DNA of 64,000 nucleotides. Origin: Sva-07 sp963716095 (lineage in GTDB: Bacteria > Actinomycetota > Acidimicrobiia > Acidimicrobiales > Ilumatobacteraceae). A program made the translations under genes and the position numbers. The stretch lies in NCBI GenBank assembly GCA_963716095.1, contig CAVQSV010000018.1:186001-250000 (forward strand). Direction: 5' to 3'. Each line of letters begins with the position of its first letter. Within the stretch, counting starts at the first letter, position 1. Below the pieces are notes generated by a model that was not told the origin of the DNA, did not search any database, and was given only the letters and a program-made list of their open reading frames with translations. Of this stretch, positions 1-8,038 are shown one piece after another.

Positions 1-959
1 CGGTCTTCGATCCGCTGGTCGGCCCCCCGAAGGCGGTCTCCACCGGCTACACCCAGGCCTTCGCCGACGCGCTCCTGAAAGAGGCCGAAGCCGACGATCG
101 CATCGTGGCACTCACGGCGGCGATGCCCGGCCCGACCGGGCTGTTGCCGTTCCAAGAGCGGTTCCCCGACCGGTTCTTCGACGTGGGCATCGCCGAGCAA
201 CATGCCGTCACCGGCGCCGCGGGCATGGCGATGGGTGGCCTTCGCCCCGTGGTGGCCATCTACTCGACGTTCCTCAACCGGGCGTGGGATCAGGTCGTCT
301 ACGACGTCGCCCTCCACCGCCTGCCGGTGATCTTCTGCCTCGACCGCGCCGGTATCACCGGACCCGACGGGGCGAGCCACCACGGCGTGTACGACATGGC
401 GTTGTTGTCGAAGGTCCCCGGGATGCGGGTGCTCGCTCCGTCGAGCGCGCAAGAGCTCGCGCAGATGCTGCACGATGCCGCCACGCTCGTCGAGGCCGGC
501 CCGATCGCCATCCGCTATCCCCGCGGCGCGGCTCGACAGGTGCCCGAACAGGAAGTCGGCTCGGGCCTCACCGCCCGCAAGGCGGTCGTCGGTTCGGGGT
601 CCACGTGCATCGTGGCGATCGGCAAGATGCTCGAGACCGCCGAGAAGGCCGCTGCGGCGCTGGCCGCAGACGGCGACCAGGTGACGGTGTGGGACGCTCG
701 TTGTTGTGCTCCGCTCGATCCGGCGATGATCGCCGACGTGGCCGCGCACAACCAGGTGATCACCATCGAGGACGGGATTCGCGACGGCGGGATCGGCATG
801 TCGATTGCCGATGCTGTGTGTGCGCTCGACCAGTCGACCCACGTCGAGGTGCTGGGCCTGCCGACCAAGTTCATTCCGCACGACCCGAAGTCCGACGCGA
901 TCCTGACGAGGTTCGGCCTCGACGTCGACAGCGTCGTCGAACTGCTCCGCTCGATCTGA
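1..959 (+). CDS. dxs: 1-deoxy-D-xylulose-5-phosphate synthase, 3' part
   Basis: This is the C-terminal half (about 318 residues, reading from base 3) of DXS, the thiamine-diphosphate enzyme that condenses pyruvate and glyceraldehyde 3-phosphate in the first step of the MEP isoprenoid pathway. The transketolase-like central domain is recognisable from 'DVGIAEQHAV', which carries the glutamate that activates ThDP in this family. It is followed by 'GASHHGVYDMA' and by a transketolase C-terminal domain ending in 'RFGLDVDSVVELLRS'. The N-terminal ThDP-binding half lies upstream of the window. The next gene starts 39 nt downstream on the same strand with its own promoter-like hexamer, so co-transcription is not required. 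The identification is firm; the only gap is the missing 5' end. Confidence 0.95.
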   Translation, partial: VFDPLVGPPKAVSTGYTQAFADALLKEAEADDRIVALTAAMPGPTGLLPFQERFPDRFFDVGIAEQHAVTGAAGMAMGGLRPVVAIYSTFLNRAWDQVVYDVALHRLPVIFCLDRAGITGPDGASHHGVYDMALLSKVPGMRVLAPSSAQELAQMLHDAATLVEAGPIAIRYPRGAARQVPEQEVGSGLTARKAVVGSGSTCIVAIGKMLETAEKAAAALAADGDQVTVWDARCCAPLDPAMIADVAAHNQVITIEDGIRDGGIGMSIADAVCALDQSTHVEVLGLPTKFIPHDPKSDAILTRFGLDVDSVVELLRSI

Positions 960-986
960 CTCCGGGTCCGGGTGGGCCCGGCGCCG

Positions 987-992
987 TAGGCT
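987..992 (+). promoter_or_regulatory. -10 hexamer TAGGCT of a leaderless promoter
   Basis: TAGGCT lies exactly 6 nt before the GTG at 999, and no Shine-Dalgarno-like sequence is present. The same spacing recurs before many starts in this window. The inference is that transcription begins at the start codon. Confidence 0.5.
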
Positions 993-998
993 CGCAGC

Positions 999-1841
999 GT
1001 GGTTTCCTCGACCGACGACCCGTACGCCGCCTTCACCCACCTGCGCTTCGAGCGGCCGAGTGACGGGGTGCTGCTGATCACCCTCGACGACCCCGAGCGC
1101 CTCAATGCGACCGGCGCCGACATGCACCTGCAGCTGTCGAAAGTGTTCCGCACGGTCGATGACGACCTGAGCGTGCGAGCCGTCGTCGTCACCGGCGCCG
1201 GATCGGCGTTCTCGGCGGGCGGCGACCTCGACTGGATCGCCGAGCAGGTCGGCGACTATGCCCAGACCATCCGGGTGATGCGCGAAGCCGGCGACATCGT
1301 TCGCACGATGATCGACTGCGACACGCCGATCGTGTCCGCCATCAACGGCGTGGCGGTCGGTGCCGGTCTGGCGGTCGCCCTGATGGCCGACGTGAGCATC
1401 ATCGACGAAGACGCCCGCCTCACCGACGGCCACATCCGCCTGGGCGTCGCCGGCGGCGATCATGCAGTCGCCATCTGGCCACTGCTGTGCGGCATGGCGA
1501 AGGCCAAGTACTACCTGCTGACCGCCGACTTCCTCGACGGGCGCGAAGCCGAACGGATCGGGCTCGTGTCGAAGGCGGTGCCTGCCGACGAGGTCCTGTC
1601 CACGGCGATGGGGGTCGCCCAGAAACTGGCTGCCGGGCCGGTCGATGCCACCCGGATGACCAAGCGAGCGCTCAATCATTGGCTGCGCCAGGCGCTCCCC
1701 AACTTCGAGGCGTCGCTCGCCTACGAAATGCTCAACTTTCTCGGCCCCGACGCCGCGGAGGGGTTGGCGGCGCTGCAGGAGAAGCGCCGCCCCGACTTCC
1801 GGGGCGGGGCCGGCACCAACGAAGGAGACGTGACATCGTGA
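999..1841 (+). CDS. Enoyl-CoA hydratase/isomerase family protein
   Basis: A 280-residue crotonase-fold protein, probably hydrating or isomerising an acyl-CoA. The two oxyanion-hole segments are visible: 'GAGSAFSAGGDLDW' (about residues 66-79) and 'INGVAVGAGLAVALMADVS' (about 112-130). The 'GGDHAVAIWPLLCG' segment follows, where many family members carry a second acidic residue; here the acid is Asp. The GTG start at 999 is favoured because TAGGCT lies 6 nt upstream, giving a leaderless arrangement. The stop overlaps the GTG of the hisN-like gene (GTGA), so the two are translationally coupled, although no shared pathway is evident. The substrate cannot be assigned from sequence. Confidence 0.9.
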   Translation: MVSSTDDPYAAFTHLRFERPSDGVLLITLDDPERLNATGADMHLQLSKVFRTVDDDLSVRAVVVTGAGSAFSAGGDLDWIAEQVGDYAQTIRVMREAGDIVRTMIDCDTPIVSAINGVAVGAGLAVALMADVSIIDEDARLTDGHIRLGVAGGDHAVAIWPLLCGMAKAKYYLLTADFLDGREAERIGLVSKAVPADEVLSTAMGVAQKLAAGPVDATRMTKRALNHWLRQALPNFEASLAYEMLNFLGPDAAEGLAALQEKRRPDFRGGAGTNEGDVTS

Positions 1842-2644
1842 ATGCACTGGACGATCTCGACCTGTCGCACGATCTTGCGCTCGCGCTCGACGTGGCCGAT
1901 GCCGTCGATGCGTTCACACTGCCGCACTTCCGCGAGGCCGACTTCACCATCGACTGGAAACGGAACCAGACCGAGGTCACCGAGGTCGACCGGCGCGCCG
2001 AGACGATGATCGTCGACCAGTTGGTCAGAGAGCGCCCACAGCACGGAGCCTTCGGCGAGGAACACGGGATCACCGGCGATCAAGGGTCCCCGTGGCAGTG
2101 GGTGGTCGATCCGATCGACGGCACCTCGGGGTTCGTGCGCGGCATCCCGATCTGGGCGACGCTCATCGCGCTCACCCACGTCGAGCATGGCGCGGTGATG
2201 GGCGTGGTGTCGGCGCCGGCACTGGGTCGACGCTGGTGGGGCGGCCTCGGCCTCGGCGCGTCGATGACCGTGTTCGGTGACGAGCGACCGATCGTGGTGT
2301 CGACCGTCGACGACCTCGCCGAAGCGCAGGTGAGCATCACCCACAGCAACGGTTGGGATGCGCTCGGGCTCACCGATGCGCTGGTGAGGTTGCAGCAACG
2401 TGCCCGTCGATCGCGTGGCGTCGGCGACTTCTGGCAGCACATGCTGGTGGCCGAGGGCGCGATGGATGTCGCAGTCGACGCCGTCGGCGTGGCGCCCTAC
2501 GACATCGCCGCGGTCAAGCCGATCGTCGAGGCGGCCGGCGGCAGCCTCACCGATCGCTTCGGGAACCGGACCCACGAGCACGAGACCGCGATCAGCACCA
2601 ACCGGTTGCTGCACGAGGTGGTCCTCGCAGAACTGGGCGACTGA
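1838..2644 (+). CDS. hisN: Histidinol-phosphatase, IMPase-type (HisN-like)
   Basis: A 268-residue member of the inositol-monophosphatase fold, a Mg-dependent phosphatase. The metal-binding signature 'WVVDPIDGTSGFVRGIP' is present at about residues 88-104, preceded by the acidic 'GEEHG' loop. The second signature region is 'GVAPYDIAAVKPIVEAAGG'. The 'DPIDGTSGFVRG' variant and its length match actinobacterial HisN, which removes phosphate from L-histidinol phosphate in histidine biosynthesis; a general inositol-phosphate phosphatase remains possible. The GTG start at 1838 overlaps the preceding stop and has a good ribosome-binding site (GAAGGAG) about 7 nt upstream. Confidence 0.8.
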   Translation: MNALDDLDLSHDLALALDVADAVDAFTLPHFREADFTIDWKRNQTEVTEVDRRAETMIVDQLVRERPQHGAFGEEHGITGDQGSPWQWVVDPIDGTSGFVRGIPIWATLIALTHVEHGAVMGVVSAPALGRRWWGGLGLGASMTVFGDERPIVVSTVDDLAEAQVSITHSNGWDALGLTDALVRLQQRARRSRGVGDFWQHMLVAEGAMDVAVDAVGVAPYDIAAVKPIVEAAGGSLTDRFGNRTHEHETAISTNRLLHEVVLAELGD

Positions 2645-2741
2645 GCCCGGTCTGCGTGAGCGCACGCGCTGCGGCCCGTCGTCGTCGCTCACACACAACG
2701 CCGAGACCGTGAGCGTCGGCAAGCGGGTACCGTTGCGCCTC

Positions 2742-3944
2742 ATGTCGAGCGACGCACCAACGCCAGCCGAGCAGGCCGTGCGCTCCGATGTCGCGTTGGA
2801 GACGACGGCGATCACCGCAGGTCGAGGCGCAAGCGGCGCTTCGCTGGCGCCCGCGCTCTGGGCATCGAGCACGTGGGAGTCGGAAAGCCTCGACGATGCG
2901 CACCGCCGCGCCACCGCGCAACGCCACGAAGGGTTCTACTCGCGCTACTCGAATCCCACCGTGCGATCGTTCGAGGAGGCGATCGCCGAGCTCGAGGGCG
3001 CCGAGACGTCGCTGGCGTTCGCCTCCGGGATGGGGGCTGTCGCCTCCACCGTGTTCGCACTGTGCTCCTCGGGCGGCCACATCGTTGCGCAACGTCAGCT
3101 CTACGCCGGCACACTCGCGTTCCTGCAGGGACCGTGTCGACGGCTGGGCATCGATGTCACCTACGTCGATGTCGCCACACCAGGCGCATTCGCCGATGCC
3201 GTCGAGCCCGGCCGCACGATGCTCGTCCTGGCCGAGACTCCGTCCAATCCGCTCCTGGAGTTGGCCGATCTCGACGAGCTGGGGTCGATCAAGGGCCCGT
3301 TCACGGTGGTCGACTCCACGTTCGCCACGCCGCTCGGTCAGCAGCCGTTGGCACACGGGGTCGACATCTCGCTGCACTCGGCAACAAAGGGAATCGCCGG
3401 CCACAACGACGCCACGCTCGGTGTGATCTCCGGCGACGACGACGTGCTCGGTGAGATCTGGTCGTACTCGGTGCTCCACGGCGCAACGCCGTCGCCGTTC
3501 GACGCGCTGAACGCCCTTCGGGGTCTGCGCACGCTCGGCGTGCGGACTCGTCAGCAGAACGACACCGCTCGCTCGCTGGCGGTCACCCTGGCCGATCATC
3601 CCGAGGTGCGTGCGGTGCACTACCCCGGCCTGAGCGAGCACCCTCAGCACGCGTTGGCCACGAAGCAACTCCGTCAGTACGGAACCGTGTTGTCGTTCGA
3701 GGTCGCCGACCGTGACGCTGCGGCCGCACTGCTCGGTCGGCTGCGCACCGCTCGAATCGCAACATCGCTCGGCGGGCCGGAGACCATCGTGTGCCATCCG
3801 GCGACGTCGACGCATGCGAGCTTGACCGCCGACGAGAAGCTGGCGGCCGGTGTCAGCGATGGCCTGCTTCGCGTGTCGATCGGTCTCGAGGATCCCGCCG
3901 ACGTCGTGGCCGACTTCGAGCAGGCGCTCGAGACACCGTCCTGA
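2742..3944 (+). CDS. Cys/Met metabolism PLP-dependent enzyme (trans-sulfuration family)
   Basis: A 400-residue fold-type I PLP enzyme of the cystathionine gamma-synthase, beta/gamma-lyase and methionine gamma-lyase family. The segment 'FYSRYSNPTVRSFEEAIAEL' is the family's N-terminal substrate and PLP-phosphate region. 'SLHSATKGIAGHND' contains the Schiff-base lysine, and 'SLGGPETIVCHPATSTHAS' near the C terminus is the conserved closing motif. ATG 2742 was chosen because TACCGT lies 8 nt upstream and the conserved sequence begins soon after. The gene converges on 3948-4619(-), with 3 nt between the stops. The precise reaction (gamma-synthase or lyase) cannot be decided from sequence. Confidence 0.9.
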   Translation: MSSDAPTPAEQAVRSDVALETTAITAGRGASGASLAPALWASSTWESESLDDAHRRATAQRHEGFYSRYSNPTVRSFEEAIAELEGAETSLAFASGMGAVASTVFALCSSGGHIVAQRQLYAGTLAFLQGPCRRLGIDVTYVDVATPGAFADAVEPGRTMLVLAETPSNPLLELADLDELGSIKGPFTVVDSTFATPLGQQPLAHGVDISLHSATKGIAGHNDATLGVISGDDDVLGEIWSYSVLHGATPSPFDALNALRGLRTLGVRTRQQNDTARSLAVTLADHPEVRAVHYPGLSEHPQHALATKQLRQYGTVLSFEVADRDAAAALLGRLRTARIATSLGGPETIVCHPATSTHASLTADEKLAAGVSDGLLRVSIGLEDPADVVADFEQALETPS

Positions 3945-3947
3945 ACG

Positions 3948-4619
3948 TCACTCCACGATCGGAAGCGGCGACGGACCGAAGCTGAACCAGCCGTCGATCA
4001 CCGCCTCGATGTCGGCGTCGTCGCCCTGCCAGTCGTAGGCACGGACCTGCGATCGGCTGCGGCGCCCGAGACGCGACCGGAACAGCTCGAACGTGGTCGC
4101 ACCGCGCAGCGTCACGTTCGACGCCGCGGTCTGGTCCCCGGTCTCCACCGACCGACCATCAGCGAAGGCGATCTCCAGTCGGACCGGGGCGTCGACCAGC
4201 GCGAACAGCGCCAAGTCGATGATGGAGTTCGACCGCGCGCCGGGCAGGCCGAGGGCGTGGCGGACGTCGTGCTCGTGACTGTGACAGTCGATCGGTGGAC
4301 GATGCTCACCGCCCTGCTCGATGATCTCGGCGAACATCGGAGCCTGCGCGGCCCATCGTTCGAGGAGTTCGTCGACGCCGAACGATCGGTTTCGTTCGAC
4401 CTGCGCAGCTGTCCAGGCCTCGCCAGGTGCACCGTCCATCCGCCCGGCTGCTGCATCGTCCGGAATGCCCGACACGTGCGAGAGCACGTCCCGCACGGTC
4501 CAGTCAGGGGTGCAGGGAACGACGGCCGTCCATGCGTCGTCGTCGAGAGTTCGGGCGAACTCGATGAACGAGCCAGCGGCAAGACGGTACTGGTCGGCGA
4601 TGCCAGGTGGGTTCGACAT
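3948..4619 (-). CDS. Maleylpyruvate isomerase / DinB-fold mycothiol-dependent family protein
   Basis: A 223-residue protein with the MDMPI N-terminal, DinB-like helical domain: a tryptophan-rich 'DDDAWTAVVPCTPDWTVRD' segment followed by 'LSHVSGIPDD'. A later 'DCHSHEHDVRHALG' segment supplies the histidines expected for metal binding. The C-terminal part resembles the small domain of TIGR03083-type proteins. In characterised relatives this fold transfers or uses mycothiol; substrate and thiol dependence are unproven here. The start at 4619 is preceded by CAGCAT 6 nt upstream. It is divergent from the GNAT gene at 4671, with a 51-nt shared promoter gap. Confidence 0.8.
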   Translation of the reverse strand: MSNPPGIADQYRLAAGSFIEFARTLDDDAWTAVVPCTPDWTVRDVLSHVSGIPDDAAAGRMDGAPGEAWTAAQVERNRSFGVDELLERWAAQAPMFAEIIEQGGEHRPPIDCHSHEHDVRHALGLPGARSNSIIDLALFALVDAPVRLEIAFADGRSVETGDQTAASNVTLRGATTFELFRSRLGRRSRSQVRAYDWQGDDADIEAVIDGWFSFGPSPLPIVE

Positions 4620-4658
4620 GCTCCGATGCTGGCACATGATCGCAGCAGCATCGTGCGC

Positions 4659-4664
4659 GACACT
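4659..4664 (+). promoter_or_regulatory. -10 hexamer GACACT of a leaderless promoter
   Basis: GACACT lies 6 nt before ATG 4671. The same hexamer and spacing precede the lipase ATG at 11044. The opposite strand of this short divergent gap has CAGCAT 6 nt before ATG 4619. Confidence 0.45.
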
Positions 4665-4670
4665 CTCACG

Positions 4671-4964
4671 ATGGATTCCGATGCGAACAGCGCCCCTGTT
4701 GTCACCCGTCACGACGACCGGGGCCGATATGACCTCACCGTCGGCGGCGACGTCGTGGCGTTCGCCGACTTCTCCCCCGCCGCGGACATGATCACGATCC
4801 CCTACATCGAGACCGACGTCAGCCATCGCGGCAACGGCTACTCGGCGGTGTTGATGAACGGCGTCGTCGACGACCTCCGCGCCCGCGGGATGCGAGTGCG
4901 GGCCACGTGTTCCGTGGCTCGGGCCCATGTTGCCGAACATGCCGCCGAACTGCTGGTGCACTGA
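4671..4964 (+). CDS. Small GNAT-like N-acetyltransferase (YjdJ/GCN5-related)
   Basis: A 97-residue single-domain protein of the minimal GCN5-related acetyltransferase type (Acetyltransf_CG). The acetyl-CoA-binding core 'IPYIETDVSHRGNGYSAVL' corresponds to the family's V-x-x-x-x-R/Q-G-x-G/A pyrophosphate loop. The C-terminal 'ATCSVARAHVAEHAAELL' matches the 'C-x-x-(A/F)-(x)-HPE' closing region. Start ATG 4671 gives a leaderless arrangement. The substrate is unknown. The stop lies 2 nt before the next gene, so the two probably form one transcript. Confidence 0.8.
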   Translation: MDSDANSAPVVTRHDDRGRYDLTVGGDVVAFADFSPAADMITIPYIETDVSHRGNGYSAVLMNGVVDDLRARGMRVRATCSVARAHVAEHAAELLVH

Positions 4965-4966
4965 CC

Positions 4967-5215
4967 GTGTGTCGCAACATCACCACGTTGCGGGGGCTCG
5001 AGCCTGCGGCGACCTCGGAGGAGATCGAGGCCGGCGCACGTCAGTACGTGCGCAAGATCAGCGGGGTGCAGCAGACCTCGGCGGCGACCGAAGAGCCGTT
5101 CGAGCGAGCCGTGGCCGAGATCGCCGCCATCACCACCCGCGTGCTGCACGAGCTCCCGCCGAGGAAGGCTCCGCCCAGAACGGAGCCACCCCTCCGCCGA
5201 CTCAGCACCCGCTGA
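4967..5215 (+). CDS. DUF2277 family protein
   Basis: An 82-residue protein starting at GTG 4967. It has the diagnostic N terminus 'MCRNITTLRGLEPAATSEEI' and the following 'AGARQYVRKISGVQQTS', both characteristic of the uncharacterised DUF2277 family. The C-terminal 20 residues are Pro/Arg-rich and probably disordered. It follows the GNAT gene by 2 nt and converges on nfuA across a 64-nt gap containing a GC hairpin. No function is known for the family. Confidence 0.85.
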   Translation: MCRNITTLRGLEPAATSEEIEAGARQYVRKISGVQQTSAATEEPFERAVAEIAAITTRVLHELPPRKAPPRTEPPLRRLSTR

Positions 5216-5258
5216 AGCGTTGCCGTGGCCCGGGCACCGCTGACCGGCACCGTGCGAG

Positions 5259-5273
5259 GGGCGCTCAGCGCCC
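5259..5273. terminator. GC hairpin between convergent genes
   Basis: GGGCGCT and AGCGCCC form a 7-bp stem around one C, in the gap between two convergent stops at 5215 and 5280. There is no U-tract on either side. A role as a bidirectional terminator is inferred from position only. Confidence 0.35.
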
Positions 5274-5279
5274 GCCGGG

Positions 5280-5924
5280 TCAGGAGTAGAAGGGGTTCTC
5301 GCCGGTTGAGTGATCGGTGAGGTCCTTGACCCGCTCGACTGCTTCGATGGCGTCGACGAGCATCGTCTGCACCCCGTCGAGCATGGTCTGCTTGCTCATC
5401 GAGCAGCCGTGGCAGCCTCCACCCATGGTGAGGTAGGCGGTGCCTTCACCATCGTGGCCGACGTAGGTGACGAACCCGCCGTGGGCGGCCAACGCCGGGT
5501 TGACCTCGGTGCCGACGAGCGCTTCGATCTCGGCCGACAGTTGGTCGTCGGCGGTCAGACCCTCGATCGAGGGGGCGGCCGGGCGGTTGGGGTTGCGGAT
5601 GACGAGACCCTGCGTGGTCGTGTAGTCGAGCGTGGCACCGGTGAGGAGGTCGACGTCGGGGCCCGGGATGATCACCTTCATCCCCTCGTGGGTGCGCACC
5701 TCATCGGTGAAGGCCGCCGTGAGGAACTCCTCGAACGAGAGGTCGTAGCGAAACTCCTCGCCGGCATCGGACGCAATCGCAAGACGCAAACCCAGCTTCT
5801 CGCCGTCGACTTCGTCGTCGCGGAGCTCGCGCAGATGCTCGAGCGCTTCAGGCGTCACCGAGATGATCGGTTCGCTGGTGGTCGCTTCGTCGGTCTCCGC
5901 AGCCGCGGCTTCGAGGGGACTCAT
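5280..5924 (-). CDS. nfuA: NifU-family Fe-S cluster biogenesis protein (NfuA-type)
   Basis: A 214-residue two-domain Fe-S carrier. Residues about 20-115 resemble a degenerate A-type (IscA/HesB) domain lacking the usual cysteines. Residues about 130-205 form the NifU C-terminal domain with 'NPALAAHGGFVTYVGH' and the cluster-binding CxxC in 'GGGCHGCSMSKQTML'. That architecture is typical of NfuA, which delivers 4Fe-4S clusters to apoproteins in the cytosol. The start at 5924 is supported by TAGCCT 7 nt upstream. It converges on the DUF2277 gene. The family assignment is strong; the symbol is given by architecture. Confidence 0.88.
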   Translation of the reverse strand: MSPLEAAAAETDEATTSEPIISVTPEALEHLRELRDDEVDGEKLGLRLAIASDAGEEFRYDLSFEEFLTAAFTDEVRTHEGMKVIIPGPDVDLLTGATLDYTTTQGLVIRNPNRPAAPSIEGLTADDQLSAEIEALVGTEVNPALAAHGGFVTYVGHDGEGTAYLTMGGGCHGCSMSKQTMLDGVQTMLVDAIEAVERVKDLTDHSTGENPFYS

Positions 5925-5931
5925 GACCGGG

Positions 5932-5937
5932 AGGCTA
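5932..5937 (-). promoter_or_regulatory. -10 hexamer TAGCCT for nfuA
   Basis: On the minus strand TAGCCT lies 7 nt before ATG 5924, without a Shine-Dalgarno sequence. The arrangement suggests a leaderless transcript. Confidence 0.45.
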
Positions 5938-6030
5938 CCGGCGGGTCCAGCACAGGGGACCCTCGATCGACCGACTCCGCAACCGCGGACACCTCGTCGG
6001 CGACCGGTTGCAGTGACCTACTCTCGCCGA

Positions 6031-6093
6031 GTGACCGATGGCAGCCGTGGTTCGATCGTCTCGACCCAGCCGGATCCGCTCGGCGCGCCCTGA
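6031..6093 (+). CDS. Putative 20-codon leaderless upstream ORF of the EamA transporter
   Basis: GTG 6031 lies 6 nt after TACTCT (6019-6024), the same spacing seen at many real starts in this window. It opens a 20-codon frame beginning VTDGSRGSIVST. Its TGA (6091-6093) overlaps the transporter ATG (6093-6095) as TGATG. This looks like a translationally coupled leader ORF. Alternatively, it could be the true N terminus of the transporter separated by an indel, or chance. No similarity is recognised. Confidence 0.35.
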   Translation: MTDGSRGSIVSTQPDPLGAP

Positions 6094-7025
6094 TGCCCGA
6101 CCGTCTCAGCGGGCGAGGGCTCGCACTGGTCGCCATGACCGTGGCCGTCGTGAGCTTCTCGACGAGCTCGGCGATGATCAAGTGGTCGGAGTCGACCGGC
6201 TCCGTCGTTGCGTTCTGGCGCATGATCGGTGCCGTGATCGGCTGGTGGACGGTCATCGCGTTCACGCGGGTGCGGACGCATCGCCCCGTGCCGACGCGTG
6301 CGACATGGCGATTGGCGCTGGCACCCGGGCTCGCGTTCGGAGCGAACATCGCCCTGTTCTTCACGGCGATCACCAAGACGAGCATCGCCCACGCCGAGTT
6401 CATCACTGCGCTGACCCCACTCGTGCTGTTGCCGGCCGGCGCGTTCTTCTTCGGGGAACGACCGAACTGGAACGCGCTGCGTTGGGGGCTGATCTCGATC
6501 GTCGGCGTGTCGCTCGTGCTGTTCTTCGGTCCCGATCAAGGGGCGGCCTCGGTGTCCGGCGACCTGATGATGATCGGGGTGATCACGCTCTGGACGACGT
6601 ACCTCCTGACGTCGAAGCGAGCGCGCGCCGCCGGTGTCGGCACGCTCGATTTCATGGCGTGCATGATGCCGATCGGTGTACTCACCGCCGGACCGATCGC
6701 AGCGATCATCGCCGGGTCCGACGTGTTCGGTCTGACCGCCCGGGGCTGGCTCGTCGTGGTGATCCTCGTGTTCCTGACCGGGATGCTCAGCCATGGTTGC
6801 ATCGTGTTCGCCCAACAGCACCTGCCGGTGGCCACGATCGGCATCATGCAGACCGCGCAACCTGCATTGGCGGTCGTGTTTGCGTTCTTGATCCTCGGCG
6901 AAGAGGTGCGACCGCTGCAGATCGTCGGCATGGTCCTGGTGATCACCGGCTTGGCGCTCTTCACACTTGCGAGCTCTCGCACGGCGACGGCGTCCACGCC
7001 GGCCACCCCGGTCGAAGCCGTCTGA
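6093..7025 (+). CDS. EamA/DMT-superfamily transporter
   Basis: A 310-residue integral membrane protein with ten predicted hydrophobic segments in two repeated EamA halves. The first half begins 'GLALVAMTVAVVSFSTSS' and the second 'LMMIGVITLWTTYLLTS'. Each half ends with the family's Pro/Gly-rich helices, 'ALTPLVLLPAGAFFFGE' and 'QPALAVVFAFLILGEEV', and the repeated 'FGE'/'LGEE' motif is typical. It probably exports small metabolites across the cytoplasmic membrane. ATG 6093 overlaps a possible leader ORF stop. It converges on the Rieske oxygenase gene with 6 nt between stops. Confidence 0.88.
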   Translation: MPDRLSGRGLALVAMTVAVVSFSTSSAMIKWSESTGSVVAFWRMIGAVIGWWTVIAFTRVRTHRPVPTRATWRLALAPGLAFGANIALFFTAITKTSIAHAEFITALTPLVLLPAGAFFFGERPNWNALRWGLISIVGVSLVLFFGPDQGAASVSGDLMMIGVITLWTTYLLTSKRARAAGVGTLDFMACMMPIGVLTAGPIAAIIAGSDVFGLTARGWLVVVILVFLTGMLSHGCIVFAQQHLPVATIGIMQTAQPALAVVFAFLILGEEVRPLQIVGMVLVITGLALFTLASSRTATASTPATPVEAV

Positions 7026-7031
7026 TCGAGT

Positions 7032-8018
7032 TCAGTCGTCGAGGAGCGCTGCCAGGCGACGGCGCCACTCGACCGACAACCGATCGGAACGGACGCTGAC
7101 GGTGGCCGACTGTTCGAGGGGCAATGCGCCACCGATGCGCTCGAGCATCGCTTTGTCCTCTGCACCGATCGCACGGTCGAATGCCAGGAACTCCTCGGTC
7201 GACAGGTCGTGGTCGTGATTGCGCCACGACACGAACGTGAACAGCGAGGTGACGTCGTCGATCGGCGAGGTGCACAACAACAGCACGCGATCGTGACCGG
7301 CGCGGGTCCCGGACTCGTAGAACGTGTTCGAGCGCACCACGAACGGCAGGTGGAAACCGGTCGACATGCGTTGGCGCACGTCCTGGCCGCGTTCGTCGAG
7401 GACGTCGACGGCGTACTGGTAGCCGGTGAAGTCGGCGTCGAGCGCTTCGACGTGGATCGGCGCGACGATCGGGTCGGTGTCGGGTCCGATCGTGCCGGCG
7501 TGCACATACGGGAAGTGGGCGACATCGCAGAAGTTGTCGGCCATTCGGGTGGCGGATGCCTGCCAGATCTCCGTGCCGGCGGTGACTCGCCGGAACGACG
7601 GATCGCGATCCTGGGGTATCTCCGGTGGTTCGCCCATCGGGGTGCCAGGGCACAACCAGACCAGGCCGTACCGTTCACGGACCGCCAGCAGGGTCAGGTC
7701 GGCCGCCGACGGGATCGCTGCGCCGGGACCGGAGGAGGGCACGTCGACGCACGCTCCGGCAGCGTCGAACGCCCAGGCGTGATACGGACACACGAGACAT
7801 CCGTCTGAGACGGTCCCGCCCGACAAGGGCGCCTCGCGGTGCGGACACCGGTCGGCAGCGGCACGCACCGCTCCGTCAGCAGCTCGCCACAACACGAACC
7901 GATCACCGAGGAGGGTCGCCTCGACGGGGGCGTCGCCGACATCGGCTGCGTCGGCGACCACGTACCACTGACCGCGCAGTGCCGGGTTCGAGCAGAACGA
8001 GTCGGTGCGCAGATCCAC
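7032..8018 (-). CDS. Rieske [2Fe-2S] aromatic ring-hydroxylating oxygenase, alpha-type subunit
   Basis: A 328-residue non-haem iron oxygenase. The N-terminal Rieske domain has 'CPHREAPLSGG' and 'CLVCPYHAW', the C-x-H and C-x2-H ligands of the 2Fe-2S centre (about residues 54-80). The catalytic domain has 'DNFCDVAHFPYVHAG', with the Asp-x2-His-x4-His ligands of the mononuclear iron. It resembles single-component alpha subunits such as vanillate- or choline-type demethylases; the substrate is unknown and no reductase gene is adjacent. GTG 8018 is preferred over an upstream ATG because TACGCT sits 6 nt before it and the upstream extension overlaps a palindrome. Confidence 0.88.
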   Translation of the reverse strand: MDLRTDSFCSNPALRGQWYVVADAADVGDAPVEATLLGDRFVLWRAADGAVRAAADRCPHREAPLSGGTVSDGCLVCPYHAWAFDAAGACVDVPSSGPGAAIPSAADLTLLAVRERYGLVWLCPGTPMGEPPEIPQDRDPSFRRVTAGTEIWQASATRMADNFCDVAHFPYVHAGTIGPDTDPIVAPIHVEALDADFTGYQYAVDVLDERGQDVRQRMSTGFHLPFVVRSNTFYESGTRAGHDRVLLLCTSPIDDVTSLFTFVSWRNHDHDLSTEEFLAFDRAIGAEDKAMLERIGGALPLEQSATVSVRSDRLSVEWRRRLAALLDD

Positions 8019-8024
8019 TCGGCG

Positions 8025-8030
8025 AGCGTA
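8025..8030 (-). promoter_or_regulatory. -10 hexamer TACGCT for the Rieske gene
   Basis: TACGCT on the minus strand lies exactly 6 nt before GTG 8018. It decides the start against the 39-codon-longer reading frame. Confidence 0.5.
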
Positions 8031-8038
8031 CCGACCTC

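Noticed and set aside
2400..2741. Upstream extension of the trans-sulfuration gene back to 2400
   Set aside because: It overlaps the 3' end of hisN in another frame, lacks family similarity, and a TACCGT hexamer precedes ATG 2742.
5558..5572. GGTCAGACC inside nfuA as another class C element
   Set aside because: There are no extended 16-nt arms; it encodes normal family residues.
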